A stretch of 64,000 bases of DNA, taken from Ziziphus jujuba (taxonomy: Eukaryota > Streptophyta > Magnoliopsida > Rosales > Rhamnaceae). This document shows, piece by piece, positions 47,670 through 59,111 of this stretch; positions within the stretch are counted from its first letter, which is position 1, and each line of letters opens with the position of its first letter. The position numbers and the translations under genes were made by a program. The stretch lies in NCBI RefSeq assembly GCF_031755915.1, contig NC_083389.1:1178001-1242000 (forward strand), given 5' to 3'. The notes below the pieces were generated by a model. The model was not told the origin of the DNA and ran no database searches. It saw only the letters and a program-made list of their open reading frames with translations.

Positions 47670-48786
47670 TGATGTGAATCCGCCCGAGACCGTTCAACCG
47701 ACAACCCGCTGGGGTGTTGATCCAATACAGATGAAGGTGGGGCCGATCACTAGAGCCCAAGCCAAGAAGTTCAAGGAAAATCTTACTGCCTTTATCCAAG
47801 GAATAAGTCATAATCAAGAGGGGCTGTCCATATCTAAAGAACCAAGGCCTATTTTACTCATACAAGCAATAGAAGCCAAAACAGGCCCGGGTGACGTTTT
47901 TAGTGCCAATATGGAGGTTGGGTTGTATGAATTGGGTCCCCATTCTTATGGGGTCAATTCATATGGTGGATGAGTCATAGAAACCAGCCAAAGCAGCTTC
48001 AAAGCTGAACAACATAGTGGTTTGCGCATAAGGGGAAGAAAGGCCGAAATTTGCTGTATTCTTTGCTGGCTTTACTGTATTTTACTGTATTAGCCTTTTC
48101 TCATATTTCTAAGCAAGGGCAACGTGAGGAACTTCATAATAAGCTTATTTTGCATTCCAAAAAGACTATTGAGGCTGATTTGCAGTCCAATTAGGTCAAA
48201 GAAGGGTCATTATCAACCTAGCCGAAAATTACCATATTTAGTTTCCTAATTTGTGTTTCCTTTTTGTTTTAGGAAACTATCTTTAATTTTGGATTTGTAT
48301 TTATTTACTTATTGAACAAATAAGTTTAGGAAAGTTTTTATTTTATTTGAAAATTAATTAATTCCTAATTGAAAATAAGGGAATTAATTAATTAGACTAG
48401 GAAAAGGAAAGATTCGGTCAAGCTAGGACTTTTCATTGTGTGGCTGGTTTTTCCTAGGGTTTTTAGGGTTTATTTGGTTTCTTTCAAAGCCTATTTAAAA
48501 GCTTATTTTCAATAAGAATACAACCTTGATTTTATTGAGAAAACACTTGTGAGATTAATTATCTCTTTGTTCTTTGAGAACACCTAAAACACCATTAGAG
48601 AATTGGTTGTTTTAGCTTGACTTATCAATAGGTTTTCCATCCCCTGTTGTGGCGTCTACATTATACCAAGGTTTCTAACCACAGGTTGGTTAGGGGTTGA
48701 GGTCAATTCCATTAGAACTTGAACTTAATTAAGATCCGGGCTAACATGATACGGCTTTAGGAGCAGGTCATCCTAGGTTCGTATCA
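47670..48786 (+). mobile_element. Full gypsy LTR L8 (5' LTR of element B)
   Basis: 1117 bp from TGATGTGAATCCGCCCGAG to CCTAGGTTCGTATCA. The first 300 bp are open and encode the pol C-terminal extension ([18 protein letters not shown], then [12 protein letters not shown]). TATA-like TATTTAAAAG near 48490. The five bases before it (CATTT) are not repeated after the 3' end at 53094, so one side has rearranged. Confidence 0.88.
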
Positions 48787-48788
48787 TT

Positions 48789-48802
48789 TGGTATCAAAGC
48801 CA
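48789..48802 (+). other. Primer-binding site of element B (tRNA-iMet type)
   Basis: TGGTATCAAAGCCA, one change from the initiator-Met primer site, two bases after the LTR end. Confidence 0.8.
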
Positions 48803-49921
48803 AATTTTGTTCAGGTTTGATCTATCTTTATTTGCTTTATTTATTTTTGTGTTAATCTACAATTTTAGCATTAGGTTAAGATTGCTTCTATCATCATACA
48901 CATTCTGCATCATTAAAAAAACAAAAAAACAAAAATTCATTCTTAGTTGAATTAGGTTTCCTAGTTTTATCGTATTTTTGTTTCCTAATTTGTTGGTTGT
49001 TTTTCATCATTGTTCTAGTTAATTTTGGTTTTTGTTGATTTTCTTTGCTGTTTTACTCTTAAATATTTGCATTCATATATTGAAAAAAAAAAAAATTTGA
49101 AGAGTGGGGTTTGCTGAATAAAAAAAAAAAAAATCGCACAATTTGAATTTTTGATTGGGAGGTCACGGGTTTGGTGTTTGTTTTGGAGTTGGAATTGCAA
49201 TTTTGGTAATTATTCTTGCTAATGCAGTTGTTTACATTCTGTGAGCGAAAAAAAAAAAAAGAAGAAGAGGCAAAGCCGAATAAAAAAAAAAAATTTTGAG
49301 TTTGTTGAATTTGGTGTTGAAATTTGAGTTTAGGAACTTGTTTGATTTGGAGATTTGATTTTTGATATTTTGAGTTTCTGGAGAATTATTTTTTTGGATA
49401 TTTGAATTTTGGGTGCTTATATTATTTGGATTAAAATTAGTTAAAGGATTTGATACAAAAACTTGAATTAAAACGAACAACAACCAACAACTATTCTATA
49501 TTTTTGTTCAATTTGATTCTTGTCCGTATTTGGATTTCTTTTTCTAGAATTTTATTCTTGAACTCATAATCTATTATCATCTGGTCCAGTTCTTCAAAAT
49601 TCCAAAGTTTTCTCATTAATTTGCTTTATTTTGCCTAGAAAAGCCAAAACTAGGTTTTGTTGAATTCTTTCGGTATTGCCTACTTTTAGCTACTGTTTTA
49701 TTGATAAGTTTAATTAAAACATACTTGTAATCTAATTGCTGTTTTGTGGGTGTTTTAAATAGGACTTTGAGTGGAAAAAGGCAAGAGAGTGTGAGCTCAA
49801 AAGAGGGTTAAAAGCCGAAATTAGTGTGCAAACACGAGTGTCAAGTTCTTATATTGAGTGAAACATGTAAGGGAGTGAATCTGGTGAGAATTTATTTTAT
49901 TTTTGTATTATTCATACTAAC
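48803..49921 (+). mobile_element. Untranslated leader of element B
   Basis: Homologous along its length to the leaders of A and C, with A/T homopolymers. No conserved open frame. The bases just before gag (TTCATACTAAC) match those before gag in A. Confidence 0.7.
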
Positions 49922-52281
49922 ATGGCAGATTCAAGGGTGAGGAGAGGAGACCCACCTTTGCGAATTAATGAGGAGGAGTCCGTAGGATTTCATGGTGATC
50001 CACGAGCTACCGGGAGTGGTGAGGAAACGGAATTGAAATCTGTTTTGGAACAATTACAACGGGTGAGTGTTCAAGTTGAGCACATGAATCAAAGGATGGG
50101 AAGGCTAGAAGTTTCCCAAGGAATGCCGAACACAAGAAATAGGCAAGAATTCCATGATGGTCAAGGTCGAGGACGAAAAGGCCGTGAGAGACCGAGAGAG
50201 GAATTTGAGGAGGAGAATTTCGGTGGAGACTTTGAGGAAGGCATGGATGAAACCTTTGCTGTCCAAGAGAGAGCTGACCATGGAAGGTATAGGAGGGAAG
50301 AAGCAGATGACAATCTTAGCAATATCAAGATCAACATCCCACCATTCATGGGAAAAAGTGATCCCGAGGCATATTTGGAGTGGGAAGAAAAGATGGAGAT
50401 GATATTCGACTGCCATAATTATTCGGAGGGTAAGAAGGAGAAGTTGGCAGCAATGGAGTTTGGCCATTATGCACTCCAATGGTGGACAAATGAGCAAGGC
50501 ACCCGGAGGAGAGTTGGTGATGACTTGATCACAACATGGCGACAATTGAAAGGAGCCATGAGAAAGCAGTTTATGCCATCACATTACCATAGGTTGCTGC
50601 ATCAAAGGCTTCAATCTTTGTCTAAAAGAAGTAGGTCCGTGGAGGATTATTACAAAGAGATGGAGATGCTCATGATGAGGCTGAATATGAATAAGGATAG
50701 GGAGGCAACAATGGCGAGATTTCTTGGTGGTTTGAACCGTGACATTGCCAACCAGCTTGAATTGCAACAATACTTGGAGTTGGAGGAGATGTTGCATGTA
50801 GCCATTAAGCTTGAGCACCAATTCAAGAGGAGGGGTGTAGGATCATGGCTTGGAGGTGTTTCCAGCAGTGGGAGAATCAATTCAAGTGGCTGGAGAAACA
50901 ATTCAGCTAATGAAATCAAACCAAAACCGAAAGCTGGAGAAGAAAGTACCAACCTGTCAAAAAGGGAGGCCAAGACCGAATCTGTCCAAGCACTTAGAGG
51001 TGAGATAAAATCTGATCCTAAACCTCAAAAATCCAGAGAAATAATTTGCTTTAAGTGCCAAGGAAGAGGACACATAGCCAGCCAATGCCCAAATAGAAGA
51101 ATCATGGTATTAAAGGGTGATGGTGAGCTGGAATCTGCATGTGAAGAAAGTGAAGCTGAAACCGAGCAAGAGGAGGAATGCAATGATGATGAAGCCGAAC
51201 CAGTAGACACATCTAATGCCGAGTTGAGCTTGGTTTCAAGGAGAGTACTTGCTGTCTACAAATATGAAGAGTAAATACAAAGAGAAAACATCTTCCACAC
51301 TCGCTACGAAATACAAGGTAAGATTTGTAGCATGATTATAGATAGTGGGAGTTGTACCAACGTGATAAGTAATCTTGGAGTTGATAAATTAGGCTTGAAA
51401 ACAATTAAACATCCAGAACCCTATAGGTTACAATGGTTAAATGATAGTGGTGAGATGAGGGTAAATAAGCAAGCCAAAGTTAAATTTAATATAGGTAGGT
51501 ATGAGGATGTTGTCTTGTGTGACATTGTACCAATGCATGCCGAACATATTTTACTAGGTAGACCATGGCAATTTGACAAAGATGCTACTCATTTTGGTCA
51601 ACAAAGTAGTGTTGTTTTCAGGTATAAAGGGAAGAAAATCAAGCTTGAGCCATTGACTCCCAAGGAGGTCTACAAAGATCAACTATAAATGCAACAAAGG
51701 AGGGAGGCCGAAAAACTCAAGGAGAAAACAAGTATGGCACCAACGGCTTCACCATCCTTTCAAGAAGGTGAGATTGAGATTGCTGATCAAGGTAAGCTTT
51801 CTAAAACCCAGATCGAGTGGAAAAACCAAGAGAAAGCCAAGAGGGGGGGTGAGAAAAGAGAGCAAACTCGAGAGCATCAATAATCTGGAAATTTCCGCCA
51901 ATGAGAGCCAAACCGAGGGAAAAAAAAGAAAAGAAAGAAAATAGAGGAAAAACCAGAATTTTTATTTGAGTTTTGGGGATATTAATAAGGCTATTGAATG
52001 TATGAAACCCTTGCTGGTCATGATATATAAAGAAAACTATTTTAATGATCAAACTAACTTTGAAGAACTTGAATTGCCAAGTTTAATGATTTCTCTTTTG
52101 AAGGAATTTGGATATGTTTTCCCGAATGAGATTCCAAGTGGACTACCACCTATTCAAGGGATAGAACATCAAATTGACTTTGTCCCAAGGGCTGCCGTAC
52201 CAAATAGACCAGCATATAAAAGAAATCTTGAAGAAACAAAGGAGCTGCAAAAACAGGTAAGTGACTTGCTCGATAAAGGAT
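49922..52281 (+). pseudogene. Element B gag-pol, truncated in early RT (Ty3/gypsy)
   Basis: Gag is one open frame of 450 codons (49922-51274): MADSRVRRGDPPLRINEEES, capsid-like block NIPPFMGKSDPEAYLEWEEK to AMRKQFMPSHYHRLLHQRL, and a zinc knuckle CFKCQGRGHIASQC. A TAA at 51272 falls where A and C have CAA/GAA; the frame goes on into the protease with an intact DSG (MIIDSGSCTNVIS) and ILLGRPWQFDKDA. Another TAA at 51686 and a frameshift near 51840 break the linker. RT begins (PSGLPPIQGIEHQIDFVP, RPAYKRN, KELQKQVSDLLDKG) and stops at about 52281, before its catalytic motifs. RNase H and integrase are absent. Confidence 0.9.
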
Positions 52282-52299
52282 GTCAAGGCAGAACTGAAG

Positions 52300-53094
52300 C
52301 TATTCAAATGAGGCATTTGCATATGGGGTTCAATTTGGTCGAAAATGCATGGTTTTGGCGCTGACTTTGACCTTTCTTGTGAATCAAGCAAGTTTTCCTT
52401 ATTCCAATCAAGGGAAATGTATGGGAACCTATATTAATCCTATTTGGCATCCTACATGGCATATTGGAGCTGATTTGGAGTATAAACTAGCTGGTGGTTA
52501 GTCAAAAATAGCTTATTTGACAAACTAGTCAACTATTTTCCTAATTTGAAACTTTGACTTTTGTTTTAGGAAATAGTCTTTATTTTCGTTATTTATTTAT
52601 TTATTTGCTGGACAAATTACTTTAGGAAAGCTAGAACTTTATTATTTTGGTTCTAAATTAATTAATTCCTAATTCAAAATAAAGAAACTAATTAATACAT
52701 TAGATTAGAAAAGTAAAGGAAATTCACCCACATCATGTTTCCTGAAGCTATGGCCGATTTTCCTAATGTGATTTAGGGTTTTTGTTTTATAAACCTTAGC
52801 CTATTTAAGGGCTTATTTTTCAATGAGAAAACAGTTTAGATTATTATTCAAAAATCATTTGTGAGAAGAATTCTCTTTGTTCTCTTTGAACACCTAAAAA
52901 CCTTAATAGAGATCAAATGTTTTAGTTTGACTTATCAATATGACACCCATCACCTATTATGGCGTCTTCATCATATACCAAGGTTTCTAGTCACAAGTTG
53001 ATTAGGGGTTAAGGTGACCATTAGAATTTAAACTTCATTTCGATCCGGACTAGTATAATATGGTTTAGGAGTGAGTCGACCTAGGTTTGTATCA
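52300..53094 (+). mobile_element. LTR fragment L9, diverged (3' end of element B region)
   Basis: Matches the family LTR from about 350 bp after its start (TATTTGGCATCCTA) to GGTTTGTATCA, but is clearly more diverged than L8. It may therefore be an older LTR and not the partner of L8. The left edge is uncertain. Confidence 0.7.
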
Positions 53095-55166
53095 ACCAAC
53101 TAACCATAAATACATATTCATTATTGCTGCATCAGCAAGGCAACCTCAACATATGATTAAGTTGACATAAAAGGCTATGATAATATGCATATCATGGTAT
53201 CTTATATTATTTTTAAACAAAGATTATACATATGGTGAATAAAAGTCTATTAAAATAATATCTTTTTTACTAAAATATCAATTATATACATATGTACGTT
53301 GTTCGGCAACTATAAATTATACATCTTTTTTATTAAAAGAAAAAAATCTATCTTTCCTAACAAAGAACCAACTAAAAAAAACGTACGGAAGATATATTTC
53401 ATTTTTTGATAACTTGTTTTTAGATACAATACATTTTTAGGTGACGCTGCATGATAAAATAATTTAATTACTTTGTATAAGTTTTTGAGATGGTTGCTCA
53501 GATTAATTAAATTGGAAAATTATGTTAAAATTAGTACCAGAGGACCAATGGACCGCATATATGTGAGGTGTAGTGAGTAGTGTCCAACGGAATATGTTAA
53601 AATTATGGCATGCCAGAGGAGCAGTGGGGTGCATGCATGTGAGGTGTGGTGATTAATGTCCAAGAAAATATGTTAGAATTTTTCTCCCGTCTCAGAGTGT
53701 CCATTTTAATTATTTATAATAATTTCTCCTTCTTGCATATTTTAAATTTATAATTTTTAAATTATAAATATAAATAATTTATCAATTGATTATTTAACAT
53801 TTTATACTATTTTAAATAAAAAATATAGATATTATGAATATAAATATATTAAAATAATATTCTTTTTAATGAAATATCAATTTCATACATATATACTGCG
53901 GTCCAGAAACTAAAAATTATGCACTTCTATATTCAAAATAAAAAATAATGATCTATACATATATTTTATTTTATTTATTTATTTATTTTTGTTTTCATAT
54001 CTAAATCTAGATATAGTACTTTTTCAATTGACGATAGCATGTTTAAATTAATTTAACTACTTTATATAAGTTTTTGAGATAGTTGCGTCAACAAATTAGC
54101 TAATAAAATATGATACTAAGATTAATTAAATAAAAATAAAATTTGTTCGCTCTAGAGCATTGCAGACTCCCTAGTACTTTCTTTTATTCTTATCTGAAGC
54201 AACTTAATTTCCAATTGGTACGTGATGTCACGGTACATGACATCCGCAATGTGGAAGAAAAATTTAATACATGTCATATTAAATTATGGAGTGCTAGAGG
54301 AGCAGTGAAGTGCATGCTTGTGAGGTGTCGAAGAAAATAAGTTATAATTTTCATCCGTCTTACATTGTGTTCCTTTTAATTATTTAAAATATTTTTTTTT
54401 CACTAATTTAAATTTATAATTTTTAAGTGATAGATGTAAGTAGTTTATCAACTAAAAGTATCTCATATAAACTTTTATACTATTTTTAAACACAAAAAAA
54501 AAACATGATATAAACAAAAATATACTAAAATAATATATTTCTTACTAAAGTATCAATTATATATGTACATATCTTTGTTCAGCAACTATAAATTATACAT
54601 CTTTGTTATTCAACAAAAAAAAAAAAAAAATGATCCATAAAAAAATAAAAAGTTGTTAATAAAATTTAAAAGAAAAATCGGAAAATTATTTTAAATAAGT
54701 GATTATATTTATTGCATGTATTTTTATATGGTTTTGTTAAATTTAAAATATGTGGTTTTTATTTTTATTTTTCCTTATGATCAATTAACATTGTATATTA
54801 CAATTTTTTATTGTATTTTTTTTTTTAAAAAGAAAACTTTGCCCTCAAGGGTCCACCCCTAGTTACATGCATAAGTAAAATTGGTTCTCAAAATATTTGC
54901 AGACCATAGGATAACACATTTTAATAATATTTCATTTGAAAGACCATAGCATTAATAAAAGTAATATAAAGTTGCCATATCATAAACTGTAATGGCACCA
55001 TACTTACATACATACATATTAATTATGACTGCATTAGCTAGGCAGTCTCAATATACAATAACGTAAAAGGCCATGATAATATGCATATCACGGCATTATT
55101 CCACATACAATACATGAATGCATGCTTGCTTATTACTTATATATATGACCAGTGCTAGCTGGCAAC
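53095..55166. other. Reverse J 3' flank, duplicated segment
   Basis: About 2 kb that follows the same order of blocks as 33900-36400 (reverse J flank), including the GAGCAGTGGGGTGCATGCATG block near 53620 and the 54150-54320 block. No gene. Confidence 0.6.
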
Positions 55167-55199
55167 CTAGTTGTTGCTTTTGCAGTACTGCCCGAATTG
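55167..55199 (-). pseudogene. Family J copy J5, end of exon 2 only
   Basis: CTAGTTGTTGCTTTTGCAGT on the + strand is the reverse of the J exon 2 end (KSNN plus stop). It is cut at 55198 by the LTR of a copia element. The rest of J5 does not reappear at the copia's other end. Confidence 0.6.
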
Positions 55200-55518
55200 A
55201 AGAAGGTAACTAACTGTGTGTATTATTTTGTGTATTTAAGCTTTACAGAATGGATAGAATTTATAAAGGTGTGGTTTTGAGCAAAAAAGGAAGCTAATTA
55301 ACATCTTCCTATGTTAGAAAAAATTCAAAAATATTAAAAGAGGTAAACTAATGTCTTAAAGGCATTTGTTGTCAATGGAAATCTTGTAAGTCTTGCCATA
55401 TGAGAAATCTCTTGACTTAGAAAGTGAACGTTGCTTTTTTTATGATCGAGCAATCGTAGTTGTTGATGATGTTAATGCAGTGGATATGTTTGTGTTTGAC
55501 TTCTCTTATTCTTTATCA
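55198..55518 (-). mobile_element. 3' LTR of copia remnant 2
   Basis: On the minus strand it runs from TGATAAAGAATAAGAG to CCTTCTTCA, 321 bp with TG..CA ends. A polypurine tract (TTTAGGGGGCATG) lies just inside, at about 55519-55531. Confidence 0.75.
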
Positions 55519-57774
55519 TGCCCCCTAAAGCTTGGAGAAGGTGCTATATGAACTCCAAGCTTATTCCTTAATAGTTGAAAGATTGCTCTCGAAAGTGGCT
55601 TCATTTGTATATTTGTAACTTGTAAATGTGAAAGGATATAGCGACTGATGAGCTATCCAACTTCTACTTTTTCTCTGAAACAGTGCTAATCGATCTGAAT
55701 GTGCTTCATTTGTCCATGTAAAATAGGATTAATGGTCATGTGTAAAGTTTGTCACACAGTAGGTGAGGTTGTCTGTATAGAGCTATGCCAATGTCTCTTA
55801 GCATGTAGGTAAGCCATCTTATTTCTGTCGTTGCTATTGCCATAGCTTGATATTCAGCCTCAATGCTGGAACAAGCTATTGTTGGTTGCTTATTGGAGAC
55901 CAAGAGAAGCAATTCGCACTAAGAAAGATGCAGTAGCCACTCATGCTTTGTCTTGTGGTTGGACAGCCTGTCCGGTCCGCATCGTAGTATCTTGTCAAGT
56001 TGAAGGAACTTTGAGATAGAAAATGTAACCCATACATGATGGTACCCTTGAGATATCTTAGTATTCTTTTAACTTCTCTATAATGTTTCAGGTGTTATTC
56101 GAGAGATATTATGATATGTAGTTGGTGCTAATTCACCGTTTTCATGTGTTGGAGTTTTTTAGAAGGTCTGGTCTTCTTTGTTTGTGTGTGTTACAGGGTA
56201 TGAGTTTTTAGATTTGTCTATTGGTTCACTATGTGTATGGGTTGTACATATGGGAGTTGAATTTCTTGGAGAAGAATCTAATATGGGGTTCCACGATGTG
56301 GTAAATGGATAAAGGCAATCAGGAACATTAAGCGCTGTGTCTTCTAAGTTGTTTTCTAGACAATTAACAAGCTCAAGATGTTTTTATGAGTTAATATGGT
56401 AGATAAGTATGGAAAATATTGTTCGTCAAAAACAACATGCCTATTGATGTAGACCCGATTGGTTGTTGGATGGAAACAACAAATCCTATATGTTGGGAGC
56501 TGTATCCAATGAAGATGCAAGGAAAAGTTTTCTTTGAAAATTTATTTACTGCATAATTCCAAAGATAAGGGCAGCACTTGCAACCAAAGACTCTTAAACT
56601 TTGATAATTTGGATGCCTTTGAAGGAGACAAAAACATGGGGTTTCAGTTTTTAAAATAGATGAAGGTAATATGTTAATGAGAAAAGTTGCAGTTAAGAAA
56701 GATTCCACCCATAGTTTCATGGGTACATTACATGGAACATCATAGTTAGATCCATTTCCGCCACATGCCTGTGTTTCCTATCCGCAACCCCATTTTGTTC
56801 TAAGGTTTCTGGACCGGACATTTGATGAACAATTCCTTGCTTACCTAATTGACCTTTAAATGTTGAAGATATAAGCTTACCTCCTTCATCAATCTGAAGA
56901 ATTTTAATTCATCTGTTGAATTGGTTCTCTACCATTCTTTGAAATTTGAGGAAACATTCAAAACATTCTGATTTTTTTACATAAAGGAAATAGCCAAGTG
57001 TACCTGGAATAATCATCAATGAAAGCAACATAGAAATGGTATTTTTGTGTGGAAAATGTTGGTGCTTCCAAATATCAAAATGGATCCAAAGGAAACAATG
57101 AAATTTTATTAGATAAAGAAAAAGGAAGTTTGCAGCTTTTCCCTAATAGACAACTAGTATGAATGCTAAACTTAAATTGTCCGACTGGAAACATTAATAA
57201 CATTATTGGAATGTAAACTTTTTAAGGCCTTTAAACTGGGATGTCCCAAGTGTTGGTGCCAAGGATTTGCCGAGGTGTTTGTTGCACTTAAAGCATGATG
57301 CTTTCCTTTATTCAGAACGTACAACTTTCCCTTCTTTTACACCATTGCTATGATTCTTTGATTGCAATCCTTTATCATAAAACCATTGGATGAGAATTCA
57401 AAAATACAATCATTATCTGTTGTTAGTTGGCTAACTGATAAGAGGTTCTTTTTCAATTCTGGAACTACAAGAACATTTTGAAGATCTAAAAATCCATTTT
57501 TAGTTTTGGTTTAGCATTACCAATGTGAGATATTGCAAGGCTATTCCCGTTGCCGACATATGTACTATCACTACCTTTATAAGGATAAGAATTACCTATT
57601 TTACCACTGTCATTTGTCATGTGTGCAGTGGCACCCGAATCTTCATAGAAGTTTGGATTGGAGTTGTCTGCAATGTTAAGTGTTGCTAGTGATTATGGGA
57701 TGTTATCCTTGATATTTGAATGATCAAACCTATGCCAGCAATTTGTCACACTATGGTTAAGTTTATCACATACA
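55519..57774 (-). pseudogene. Ty1/copia polyprotein remnant 2
   Basis: Minus strand, 5' to 3': end of a gag zinc knuckle (CDKLNHSVTNCWHRFD), protease EDSGATAHMTNDSG near 57640, integrase (MKLWVESFLTATFLIN near 56720, VFGCKCCPYLWN), then RNase H (GCPTTRQSMSGYCIFLS and SSIEAEYQAMA near 55980-55840) and the copia end RNKLGVHIAPSPSLRG. RT is largely gone or scrambled. Many stops. The upstream end is cut at 57774 by CACTA-like sequence. Confidence 0.85.
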
Positions 57775-57924
57775 CTACAACAAATTTGGGCAACTACTAC
57801 ACAGCTAATTTATCAGGTGAGGGCCATTTTTGTCCATTTTAGCATTTAGGTGGCAAAATTAGATCATTTTATGTTTGCCATGATAGACTTGTCACAAAGC
57901 AGTCTAGTTATAAACTGTGTAATT
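57773..57924 (+). mobile_element. Possible CACTA-like terminus
   Basis: Begins CACTACAACAAATTTGGGC, the typical first bases of many plant CACTA elements, where the copia frame ends. The next 150 bp have no coding potential. No partner terminus is visible, so it may be a short non-autonomous copy. Confidence 0.4.
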
Positions 57925-57965
57925 TGTAACATCCCACATCGGTTGGAAAGGGGAACGAAGCACGC
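57925..57965 (+). mobile_element. TRIM LTR fragment at the element C insertion site
   Basis: TGTAACATCCCACATCGGTT followed by GGAAAGGGGAACGAAGCACGC is the start of the same TRIM LTR seen at 3289. It is cut by the LTR of element C. The expected target duplication is CACGC; its partner lies beyond the window. Confidence 0.6.
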
Positions 57966-59111
57966 TGATACGAACCTAGGACGACCTGCTCCTAAACCCG
58001 TATTATATTAGCCCGGATCTTGATTAAGTTCAAGTTCTAATGAAATGGACCTCAACCCCTAACCAACTTGTGGTTAGAAACCTTGGTATAATGTAGATGC
58101 CACAATAGGGGATGAAAAACCTACTGATAAGTCAAGCTAAAACAACCAATTCTCTAATTGTGTTTTAGGTGTTCTCAAAGAACAAAGAGATAATTAATCT
58201 CACAAATATTTTCTTAATCAAATCAAAGTTTTTTTCTTATTGAAAAATAAGCCTTTAAATAGGCTTTGAAAGAAACAAAATAAACCCTAAAAAATTAATT
58301 CAAAACCGGACTCCTATAGGAATTAGGAAACTTGGCCGAATTCTAATATGTCCTAAACTAAGTTTCCTAAACTAAATTTGATTAATTAATTCCTTTATTT
58401 TGAATTAGGAATTAATTAATTTACAATGGAAATAATAAATTAATAACTTTCCTAAACTTATTTGTCAACCAAATATATAAATAAAAACTAAAAAGTAATG
58501 GAAGTTTCCTAAAGCAAAAAGTAGAATCAAATTAGGAAACTATAATACTAGCTTATTGACTAGGTTGATTTTGACCAATCTTTGACCAAATTGAGCTCCA
58601 AATCAGCTTCTAGATTCTTTGTAGGGTTCCAAATAAGCTGAATATGAAGGCCCACACGTTTCCCATGCTTGGAAAAATAAGAAAAGGCTAATACAGTAAA
58701 ATACAGTAAAGCCAGCAAGCAATACAGCAAATTCGGCCAAATTGTTGAAGCTGTTCGTACAAGCCCTTTTTGATTGCATTTGAGGCTGATTTAACTTGAT
58801 TCCATGACCTATTAGGCATATTTATTGAACCCATAAAGCATTGGAACCATTTCATGCTTCTCGGACTCCAAAAATGTACCAAAACTGTCACCCGGGTCCG
58901 TATCGGCTTCCACCACTTGGATGCTTAGAATAGGCTTTGTATCTTCAAGTATGGACAAGCTCTGTTGAGATTGATTACCCCCTGTATAAATACTCCCAGG
59001 TTATCCTTAAATCTCTTAATTTGAGCTCTTGTGATTGGCCTAGTCTTCATCCGTGTCGAGTCAGCACCCCAGCGGGTTATCGGTTGAGCGGGCTCGGGCG
59101 GAATCACATCA
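57966..59111 (-). mobile_element. LTR L10 (3' LTR of element C)
   Basis: 1146 bp, from TGATACGAACCTAGGACG to GGCGGAATCACATCA on the + strand. TATA-like TTTAAATA near 58254 in reverse. Its first 190 bp on the minus strand (58925-59111) are the end of the pol frame. Confidence 0.9.

Noticed and set aside
50105..50973. Minus-strand frames of 62-146 codons opposite gag of element B
   Set aside because: Mirror frames of a long real coding region; no motifs.
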